Source of the DNA: an uncultured Erysipelotrichaceae bacterium
GTDB taxonomy: Bacteria; Bacillota_I; Bacilli_A; RF39; UBA660
NCBI GenBank assembly: GCA_902797275.1
Contig: CADBSI010000014.1
Span: forward strand, 1 to 10,856
DNA length: 10,856 nt
Direction of reading: 5' to 3'
The translations under genes were made by a program, and so were the position numbers. Shown piece after piece: positions 5,622 to 10,856 of the stretch. The notes beneath the pieces are model-generated. The model was given only the letters and a program-made list of their open reading frames with translations. It did not search any database and was not told where the DNA came from. Every line of letters starts with the position of its first letter. Position 1 is the stretch's first letter.

Positions 5622-6764
5622 ATGGCTGAGTATAGTATATGTATGCAACCTGGGGTTTTAAGAATAATTTATTATACTAAAGTTCTTTTAAATATTTTAA
5701 GGTTTGTTATACCAATTTTATTAATAATTAAAATAGTATTATCTTTTTATAAAGGAGTTTTAGATCCTAATGATAAAGAAATATTTAAAAAAATCAAAGG
5801 TAAAGTAATAGCTTGTATTATTGTTTTTCTAGTACCAACATTTATTAGTTTATTTATGAAATTAATAGAACAAATAATGGGTGTTGATTATTATAACGGT
5901 GTTAGTGAGTGTTATGAATTTGCTACTTTAGATTATATAGAATTATTAGAAACAAGGGACTTATCTGAAGAAGAAAGTAAATATTTATCAGATAGAGAAC
6001 AAAAATTATCTGAGTATAGCAAGAAAAAATTAGCTTTAAAAAAAATTTATGAAAGTGAAAAAAACTCTTTAGAAGTAGGAACTTATGCTAATAATAAAAA
6101 TATGATTAAATGTAATAGTGGTTCTAACTATAATACAAATTTATATAATAATGTAAGAACAGCAGGATATAAAACAAGAAATGGAGTAGTTGCAGCAGGT
6201 CTTTATTTATCTAGTCATATTGATGTTCATATTCCATACTTTTGGTCAGGAGGACATTTTCATTCATACAATGGTTATTCTGATAAAGGAGATAATTTTA
6301 TGGGAGTTCCTAATAAATGGGGCTGCCAAGTAAAAATGGCTTTTGGTGGAACAGAAAGTCAAAAAAATGGATCTCCATATCCATTTGGATTAGATTGTAG
6401 TGGTTTTGTTGCTTGGTCAATTTTTAATGGTGGTTATTATACGGGTGATAAAAATCAAGAAATATATATAAGCACAAGTTCAGTTCCTGGTAGTATTGGA
6501 GGAATAAGAGTTTCTAATGTTTCGGTTAGAAATGCTAAGGGAAGTATAAAACCTGGTGATATTGCTTATAAAAATGGTCATGTAGGACTTGTTGTTGCTG
6601 TAAGTAATAACGGTTTTACAGTAGCTGAAGAGAGAGGCTATAAATATGGTTTAGTTATAACTGAACATAAATATTCTAAAAGTACATTTACCAATATTGT
6701 TTTAATGGACAATTTTTATAATAATTATAAAAAAGGAACCAGTCTTTGGAATGGGTTTAAATAA
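5622..6764 (+). CDS. TrbC/VirB2-like membrane domain fused to NlpC/P60 peptidase
   Basis: A 380-residue protein. Residues 18-82 repeat the two-helix domain of the preceding gene (loop DPNDKEIFKKI). Residues 103-150 are highly charged and probably form a coiled-coil or spacer helix. Residues 185-365 form an NlpC/P60-type cysteine peptidase: VAAGLYLSSHI helix, IPYFW (204-208), LDCSGFV with nucleophile C259, and IKPGDIAYKNGHVGLVVAV with H320. The third catalytic residue is not clear (E336 or E337 lies in the expected area). About 50 residues separate the PYFW strand from the catalytic helix, more than in short NlpC domains. The likely role is cutting peptidoglycan stem peptides while tethered in the membrane. 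The gene lies 2 bases after its paralogue and overlaps truB by one base (TAATG). The enzyme class is secure; the job of the membrane domain is not. Confidence 0.82.
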   Translation: MAEYSICMQPGVLRIIYYTKVLLNILRFVIPILLIIKIVLSFYKGVLDPNDKEIFKKIKGKVIACIIVFLVPTFISLFMKLIEQIMGVDYYNGVSECYEFATLDYIELLETRDLSEEESKYLSDREQKLSEYSKKKLALKKIYESEKNSLEVGTYANNKNMIKCNSGSNYNTNLYNNVRTAGYKTRNGVVAAGLYLSSHIDVHIPYFWSGGHFHSYNGYSDKGDNFMGVPNKWGCQVKMAFGGTESQKNGSPYPFGLDCSGFVAWSIFNGGYYTGDKNQEIYISTSSVPGSIGGIRVSNVSVRNAKGSIKPGDIAYKNGHVGLVVAVSNNGFTVAEERGYKYGLVITEHKYSKSTFTNIVLMDNFYNNYKKGTSLWNGFK

Positions 6765-7597
6765 TGGATGGAATTGTTTTAATAAACAAAGAGGAAGGTT
6801 TAACTTCTCGTGATGTTGTAAATAAAATAGTCAAAAAACTTAATCTAAAAAAAGTAGGTCATGCCGGTACTCTTGATCCAATTGCTAAAGGACTTCTTGT
6901 AATAGGAATTGGAAAAGGAACTAAAATACTTGATTTATTAACTATGAATACCAAAGAATATATAGCAACATCTAAAATAGGAATTGAAACTGATACTTTA
7001 GATATAAGTGGTAATATTTTAAATAAAACTAATGATTTTTCTTTAAAAAGAGAAGAACTAATTAATACTTTAAATAGTTTTATTGGTAGTTATTATCAAG
7101 AAGTTCCAAAGTATTCAGCAGTAAAAATTAATGGTAAAAAACTTTATGAATATGCCAGAAATGATCTTAATGTAGATTTACCTAAAAGATTAATTACAAT
7201 TTATAAAATAGAATTATTAGAATTTAATAAAAATGAATTTACTTTTAAAGTTTTAGCTAGTAAAGGTACTTATATTCGAAGTTTAATTCGTGATATAGGA
7301 ATAAAACTTAAATTACCAATGACAATGAAAGAATTAATAAGAACTAAAAGTGGTAAATTTAACTTAAGTGATAGTTATGAAATTTCAGATGATTTTAAAA
7401 TTATTCCTATTTTTGAAGCTCTTGATTACCCAGTTATTAAAATAACGAATGAAATTCTTTTAAAAAAGATAAAAAATGGTAATAAAATTAACTTAGATTG
7501 TTCTTATGATACAATAACTTTAATAGATAATTTAAATAATACATTAGCAATATATAAAAAAGAAAAATTAGAATATCAAGCAATTAAGGTATTTTAA
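6764..7597 (+). CDS. truB: tRNA pseudouridine(55) synthase
   Basis: A 277-residue cytoplasmic enzyme that turns uridine 55 in the T-loop of tRNAs into pseudouridine. Signatures are the N-terminal GIVLINKEEGLTS, the catalytic motif GHAGTLDP (D38), KEYIA (Y66), KYSAVKINGKKLYEYAR (116-132) and KGTYIRSLIRDIG (167-179). It is somewhat shorter than typical TruB (about 300-315), mostly in the C-terminal region after 220, so the RNA-binding end may be reduced. It begins in TAATG, sharing a base with the stop of the NlpC/P60 gene, with only a weak Shine-Dalgarno (GGAATGGG), so translation probably depends on coupling. The usual partners rbfA and ribF are not adjacent; here truB follows envelope genes and is followed by a new promoter. 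Confidence 0.97.
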   Translation: MDGIVLINKEEGLTSRDVVNKIVKKLNLKKVGHAGTLDPIAKGLLVIGIGKGTKILDLLTMNTKEYIATSKIGIETDTLDISGNILNKTNDFSLKREELINTLNSFIGSYYQEVPKYSAVKINGKKLYEYARNDLNVDLPKRLITIYKIELLEFNKNEFTFKVLASKGTYIRSLIRDIGIKLKLPMTMKELIRTKSGKFNLSDSYEISDDFKIIPIFEALDYPVIKITNEILLKKIKNGNKINLDCSYDTITLIDNLNNTLAIYKKEKLEYQAIKVF

Positions 7598-7603
7598 TTT
7601 TTT
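7582..7603 (+). terminator. Weak A/T hairpin at the end of truB
   Basis: Arms 7582-7587 and 7594-7599 (AATTAA/TTAATT) with a 6-base loop are followed by TTTT (7600-7603). The 5' arm lies in the last truB codons. With no G-C pairs in the stem it would be a weak terminator, and some transcription may pass into the Big_2 gene. Confidence 0.3.
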
Positions 7604-7620
7604 CTTAAGTATGCTATAAT
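7592..7620 (+). promoter_or_regulatory. Extended -10 promoter for the Big_2 protein gene
   Basis: TATAAT (7615-7620) is preceded by ATGC, a perfect extended -10. At 17 bases upstream the -35 position (7592-7597, TTTTAA) is poor, which extended -10 promoters tolerate. Transcription would start near 7627, before the Shine-Dalgarno CGGAGGT (7636-7642). Confidence 0.7.
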
Positions 7621-7646
7621 CGTTTTGTAAAATATCGGAGGTATTT

Positions 7647-9404
7647 ATGTATACAGAATATAACAGTAATAATGTTAGTAATGTTAATAATTTTAATCAA
7701 GCAAATGATTATGATGAAAAACCTAATAAATTTTTAAGTGTATTATGGAAAATTTTGTTAGTTATAATTATTTTAATTATAGGATTTTTATTACTTATTA
7801 AATTTAAAGTTTTATCTTTTACATCTAGTGTTATGCCAAATGCTATTGTTTTAAATCAGAATGAAATAGGTATTAAAAAGGGAAAAGGTTATCAACTTGT
7901 GTCTACTGTTTTACCGGAGAATGCTGAGAATAAACAAGTTGTATGGGAGTCAAGTGATCCTAAAATAGTATCAGTTAATTCGGTTACCGGTTATATCACT
8001 GGCGTTAAAGAAGGAAGTGCAACTATAACAGTTAAAACTTTAATAAATGATATTTCAACTGATTGTATTGTTAATGTATCTGGTAAAAATATTTTAGTTA
8101 GTAAAATAGTTTTAAATGAAAAAAGAATAAGTTTAGCAGTAGGGTATACTCATAGCTTAACTTATCAAATAACTCCTAAAAATGCTACTGAAAATGATTT
8201 AATATTTACAAGTAGTGATTCTAGTGTTGCAACTGTTAATCAAAGTGGGGTTATTCAAGGCTTAAAAGAAGGAAATGCAATTATTACCGTTTCTTCAAGT
8301 AATGGTTTAGCTAAAGATACAACTTATGTTTCAGTTTATAAAAAAGGAGCTAGTACCGTTGTTGACGGAGAACCAATTAAAACTGATAATTATCCAAAAT
8401 CTTTAACAGTTTCACCTCAAAGTTTAAATTTAAAATTAGGTGGTTCTAGTCAATTAATAGCTTCAGTTTTACCTGAAAAATCTAATAATCAAATATCATG
8501 GTCTAGTACAAATTCAAGAGTTGCAACGGTTGATAGTAATGGCTTGGTAAGTGCTGTTGGAATGGGTAGTGCAACAATTATAGCTAGAACTATTAATGAT
8601 ATAACTTATAATGTTAATGTTTTAGTTGGTAATTATTCGAAAGAATTAAGAAGTATTTTAGTTACAACTAATTATATTACTTTAGCTGTTTCTAATTCTA
8701 AACAATTAGCAGTTGCTTTTACTCCTTCTGATGCTTCTAATAAAAATGTTTTTTGGACTAGTTCCAATCCAAGTGTTGCAACTGTAGATAAATATGGAGT
8801 AGTAAAAGCTATCTCACCTGGTAGCACCATAATTAAAGCCACTTCAGAAGATGGAGGTTATACCGATACAGCAACTATTGAAGTAGTTAACTATGACAAT
8901 ATAATTGAAGAAAAATCCATTGCCTTTGATAGTAGTAGTTATACAGTAGGAATTGGTAGTACTAAAAGTTTAATACCTATTATAACTCCAAGTAATGCAA
9001 CATTTAAATCAGTGCGTTTTGAAAGTAGTAATCCAAGCATTGCAACCGTTGATGAAAACGGAGTTGTAAGAGGTTTAAAAGAAGGAACTGTTTCAATAAC
9101 AGCAACAACTAATAGAAATCGTTTAAAAGCAACAACAACAATTATTGTTAAATATATTAATGCAACTAGTGTTAAAGTAAATACAACTAATGTTAACCTA
9201 GGTAAAAATGAAACATTTACCTTAGTTGCAACTGTTTTACCAAGTGATGCTACTAATAAAAAAGTAAGTTATAGTGTTTCCAATTCAAATATAGCAACAA
9301 TTGATGCAAATGGTATTATTACTGGTAAAAATACTGGTACAACAACAATTACAATTACTCCAAGTGAAGGAAATCCAGCAACAGTTTTAGTAAATGTTAA
9401 ATAA
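7647..9404 (+). CDS. Membrane-anchored surface protein with six Big_2 Ig-like domains
   Basis: A 585-residue protein. Residues 1-31 are Asn-rich and lack a signal peptide; 32-51 form one membrane helix, and 64-585 are predicted outside the cell. Six bacterial Ig-like (Big_2) domains follow: about 64-145, 150-231, 249-327, 333-415, 421-502 and 504-585. Each has the family pattern: a strand ending in a Leu/Val/Ile-rich stretch, P-x-N/D-A-x-N-K, W-x-S-S/T-N/D-P, hydrophobic-A-T-V-D-x-N-G-V-V and K-x-G-x-A-x-I-T. A short linker (232-248) separates domains 2 and 3. There is no LPxTG motif or C-terminal anchor, so the N-terminal helix is the anchor. Big_2 arrays usually act as stalks or adhesins, and no separate catalytic or binding domain is present here. 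It has a strong extended -10 promoter and its own terminator, so it is a single-gene transcript. Confidence 0.88.
   Translation: MYTEYNSNNVSNVNNFNQANDYDEKPNKFLSVLWKILLVIIILIIGFLLLIKFKVLSFTSSVMPNAIVLNQNEIGIKKGKGYQLVSTVLPENAENKQVVWESSDPKIVSVNSVTGYITGVKEGSATITVKTLINDISTDCIVNVSGKNILVSKIVLNEKRISLAVGYTHSLTYQITPKNATENDLIFTSSDSSVATVNQSGVIQGLKEGNAIITVSSSNGLAKDTTYVSVYKKGASTVVDGEPIKTDNYPKSLTVSPQSLNLKLGGSSQLIASVLPEKSNNQISWSSTNSRVATVDSNGLVSAVGMGSATIIARTINDITYNVNVLVGNYSKELRSILVTTNYITLAVSNSKQLAVAFTPSDASNKNVFWTSSNPSVATVDKYGVVKAISPGSTIIKATSEDGGYTDTATIEVVNYDNIIEEKSIAFDSSSYTVGIGSTKSLIPIITPSNATFKSVRFESSNPSIATVDENGVVRGLKEGTVSITATTNRNRLKATTTIIVKYINATSVKVNTTNVNLGKNETFTLVATVLPSDATNKKVSYSVSNSNIATIDANGIITGKNTGTTTITITPSEGNPATVLVNVK
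7836..9401 (+). repeat. Six tandem Big_2 repeat units
   Basis: Repeat units of about 80 codons lie at roughly 7836-8081, 8094-8339, 8391-8627, 8643-8891, 8907-9152 and 9156-9401. At DNA level the best-kept piece is the GTTGCAACTGTTGAT-like block coding for VATVD, seen near 8226, 8520, 8776, 9041 and 9293 with substitutions. The units have diverged at protein and DNA level, so they are old duplications. Confidence 0.8.
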
Positions 9405-9427
9405 GTGAATTAATTTTCACTTTTTTT
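9403..9427 (+). terminator. Terminator after the Big_2 gene
   Basis: Arms 9403-9409 and 9416-9422 (AAGTGAA/TTCACTT) form a 7-bp stem with loop ttaatt, followed by a T-run to 9427. The stem begins inside the TAA stop of the Big_2 gene. The spoIVFA gene starts only 22 bases after the T-run, with no convincing promoter between them. Confidence 0.72.
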
Positions 9428-9449
9428 CATATATTTAATTGGTGAATAT

Positions 9450-10028
9450 ATGAATAATATTAGTAAATTTATAAAACCAGTTAAAAAGAAAAATTTTTTT
9501 ATTAGTTTAATTAATAAATTACTAATATGTTTTATATTAGTAATAATTTGTTTAATTTTTATGAAAACAAATCAAAAATTTAATGATTTTATTAAAGATA
9601 AATTAGTAAAAGATAATATAAGTTTTGCTTATATAAATAATTTATATAGTAAATATTTTGGTAAAATATTACCAAGTTATTCATCTAACAATATAGAAGA
9701 AGTTTTTAATGAAAAATTAGTCTATACCAATATTAATTCATACTATGATGGTTATAAATTAACTGTTAATAATAAATATTTAGTTCCTCTTATAGAATCT
9801 GGAATAGTTGTTTTTATTGGTAACATTGATAACTATAAAAATGTTATTATAGTAGAAGGAATAGATGGAGTTGATATTTGGTACGGAAATATTTCAAGTA
9901 CCAGTGTAAAACTATATGACTATGTATCAAAAGGATCATATCTTGGAGAAACCAATAATAATAATTTATATTTAGTATTTGAAAAAAATCAGGAATATTT
10001 AAAATTTGAAGACTATTTTAAAAATTAA
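9450..10028 (+). CDS. spoIVFA: SpoIVFA-like regulator with degenerate LytM domain
   Basis: A 192-residue protein: basic N-terminus (1-20), one membrane helix (about 22-38), then a region outside the membrane. Residues 113-180 follow the LytM/M23 fold of SpoIVFA: SGIVVFIGNID, VIIVEGIDGVDIWYGNI, VKLYDYVSKGSYLGET and LYLVFEKN. The zinc-binding histidines of true M23 peptidases are absent (LYLVFE where HLHFE would be), as expected for SpoIVFA, which holds and inhibits the protease SpoIVFB in the forespore outer membrane until signalled. The sequence match alone is modest; overlap with an unmistakable SpoIVFB-type protease in the same order as in Bacillus makes it firm. ATG 9450 has Shine-Dalgarno GGTGA (9441-9445). 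It overlaps the next gene by 23 bases. Confidence 0.85.
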   Translation: MNNISKFIKPVKKKNFFISLINKLLICFILVIICLIFMKTNQKFNDFIKDKLVKDNISFAYINNLYSKYFGKILPSYSSNNIEEVFNEKLVYTNINSYYDGYKLTVNNKYLVPLIESGIVVFIGNIDNYKNVIIVEGIDGVDIWYGNISSTSVKLYDYVSKGSYLGETNNNNLYLVFEKNQEYLKFEDYFKN

Positions 10029-10737
10029 ATTTGATAATACTTTTTATATATTTTTAATCTTAATCTTATTATCTGGTATGTTTAAAGAATTTTCATTTAT
10101 ATTTATCTTAATAATTTTTCATGAACTAGGACATGCTATAACTGGAGTATTATTAGGATTTAAATTAGATAAAATAATAATATATCCATATGGAGGAATA
10201 ACTAAATTTAATAATCTTTTAAATACTAGTTTAAATAAAGAAATATTAGTTATAGTAATGGGACCAATTATTCAAATAATAACTTATCTTATTTTAAATA
10301 AAATATTTAAATATAATTATATTAAAAATTATCATTTAAGTATTTTAATATTTAATTTATTACCTATATTATCACTTGATGGAGGTAAATTATTAAATAT
10401 AATTTTAAATAAATTTTTTTCTTATTTAAAAAGCTTTTATTTTTCAGTTTTTATTTCTTTTATAAGTATTTTTTCTTTATTAATTTATTCTTTAATATAT
10501 TATAAAAATTTAAATTTATTTTTAATGATGATATTTTTATTATTTAAAATATATATAAATATTAAAAATATTAAATATAATTATCAAAGATTTTTATTAG
10601 AACGATATTTATATGATTTTAATTTTAAGAAAAATAAATTCATTAAAAATATTTATGATTTTTCTAAAGAATATTATCATTATATAGAAGGAATAGATGA
10701 GAAAAAATATTTAGAAAAATATTACAAAAGAGTGTAA
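10006..10737 (+). CDS. spoIVFB: SpoIVFB-like intramembrane metalloprotease (M50)
   Basis: A 243-residue, very hydrophobic protein with about six membrane segments. The zinc motif HELGH (H39, E40, H43) lies in an early helix, followed by YPYGGITKF (60-68), MGPIIQ (85-90) and NLLPILSLDGGKLL (117-130), whose D125 is the third metal ligand. The order and spacing match the SpoIVFB branch of site-2 proteases, which in Bacillus cleaves the pro-sequence of sigma-K in the mother cell. The C-terminal part (188-243) is basic and soluble, in place of the CBS domain. The best start is TTG 10006, which keeps the N-terminal segment aligned with known SpoIVFB (short basic stretch, then hydrophobic). AGGA at 9991-9994 lies 11 bases upstream, and the 23-base overlap with spoIVFA suggests translational coupling. 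The next in-frame ATG would remove the first hydrophobic segment. Confidence 0.9.
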   Translation: MKTILKIKFDNTFYIFLILILLSGMFKEFSFIFILIIFHELGHAITGVLLGFKLDKIIIYPYGGITKFNNLLNTSLNKEILVIVMGPIIQIITYLILNKIFKYNYIKNYHLSILIFNLLPILSLDGGKLLNIILNKFFSYLKSFYFSVFISFISIFSLLIYSLIYYKNLNLFLMMIFLLFKIYINIKNIKYNYQRFLLERYLYDFNFKKNKFIKNIYDFSKEYYHYIEGIDEKKYLEKYYKRV

Positions 10738-10756
10738 AAGATATTTACATTCTTTT
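10726..10756 (+). terminator. Terminator overlapping the spoIVFB stop
   Basis: Arms 10726-10738 and 10744-10756 pair over 13 positions with one G-U and a 5-base loop. The stem begins with AAAA and ends with TTTT, and contains the TAA stop (10735-10737). The U-tract is short (TTTT then AATA), so termination may be partial. Confidence 0.6.
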
Positions 10757-10772
10757 AATAATAAGATACAAT
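10744..10772 (+). promoter_or_regulatory. Promoter for the gene beyond the window (probably rplU)
   Basis: TTTACA (10744-10749, five of six matches to TTGACA) is followed by exactly 17 bases and TACAAT (10767-10772, five of six). Transcription would start near 10779. The -35 box lies inside the 3' arm of the spoIVFB terminator. In Bacillus and relatives spoIVFA-spoIVFB is followed by rplU, so the target is probably the L21 gene. Confidence 0.7.
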
Positions 10773-10778
10773 CCTGAC

Positions 10779-10846
10779 TTTGACAGTTGTTGAATATAAA
10801 AAACTCCAAATACCTTATATTTAAAGGGTTAATGGAGTTTTATTTT
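10779..10846 (+). promoter_or_regulatory. Structured 5' leader, possible L21-type leader or attenuator
   Basis: The RNA starting near 10779 can fold with AAAACTCCA (10800-10808) pairing TGGAGTTTT (10833-10841), plus inner pairing of CCTT (10813-10816) with AAGG (around 10824-10827). A T-rich stretch follows (TATTTTGTT). This could be an intrinsic terminator, an attenuator, or part of a ribosomal protein leader such as the L21 leader known upstream of rplU in low-G+C Gram-positives. I cannot match it to the Rfam model by eye. No coding start is visible before the window ends at 10856. Confidence 0.45.
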
Positions 10847-10856
10847 GTTAAAAAAA

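Noticed and set aside
5089..6764. A conjugative type IV secretion or integrative element.
   Set aside because: Only the TrbC/VirB2-like fold hints at it. There is no VirB4, VirD4, relaxase or integrase, and the operon continues into the housekeeping gene truB.
7836..9401. Possible recent repeat expansion or CRISPR-like array in the Big_2 gene.
   Set aside because: The similar blocks are codons for conserved Ig-like strands, diverged and spaced by about 250 bases within one open frame.
10784..10789. A second promoter starting from the TTGACA-like stretch near 10781-10786.
   Set aside because: No -10-like hexamer lies 16-18 bases downstream, whereas TTTACA-N17-TACAAT just upstream fits well.

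Overview
The window is a low-G+C, gene-dense stretch of a Gram-positive (Firmicutes-type) chromosome. Codons end mostly in A or T, spacers are nearly pure A/T, Shine-Dalgarno sites are clear, tryptophan is TGG, and all 14 stops seen are TAA or TAG. A spoIVFA-spoIVFB pair plus a YqfQ/VrrA-like protein place it in a spore-forming lineage of Bacilli or a close relative. The gene content would fit an uncultured gut lineage such as the RF39-type Bacilli, but that is inference. There is no integrase, transposase, phage gene, CRISPR array, tRNA or rRNA gene in view.

Layout. 1-109: the C-terminal end of enolase, then a long hairpin terminator. 332-1102: a secreted staphylococcal-type nuclease. 1183-2134: an overlapping pair, a membrane-anchored CPWC thioredoxin-like protein and a bacterial PH-domain-like protein, ended by a terminator that a small minus-strand membrane protein (2160-2378) also uses. 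2467-4676: a lipoprotein polysaccharide deacetylase coupled to galE. 4666-5004 (minus): a YqfQ/VrrA-like protein whose 3' end overlaps galE. 5089-7597: a three-gene operon of two paralogous TrbC/VirB2-like two-helix membrane proteins, the second fused to an NlpC/P60 peptidase, followed directly by truB. 7647-9404: a membrane-anchored protein with six Big_2 Ig-like repeats. 9450-10737: spoIVFA overlapping spoIVFB. 10738-10856: a promoter and a structured leader for a gene beyond the window; by conserved gene order this is probably rplU (ribosomal protein L21).

The theme is the cell envelope: nuclease, thiol-redox protein, deacetylase, sugar epimerase, wall hydrolase fusion, Ig-like surface protein and intramembrane protease, interspersed with housekeeping genes (eno, truB). 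The strongest candidate for something undescribed is the tandem TrbC-like pair at 5089-6764. The two share about half their residues over the membrane domain (hand alignment), and both keep a cysteine on each side of it. One has a cysteine-rich tail and the other carries a wall peptidase.

Regulation is compact. Most promoters put the -10 box only 15-26 bases before the start codon. Two divergent promoters share their -35 region, and convergent genes have terminators inside each other's coding sequence. Two start codons are best moved from the longest reading frame: to ATG 1183, because the upstream TTG is the -35 box, and to ATG 5004 on the minus strand, because the upstream GTG lies in the Shine-Dalgarno.
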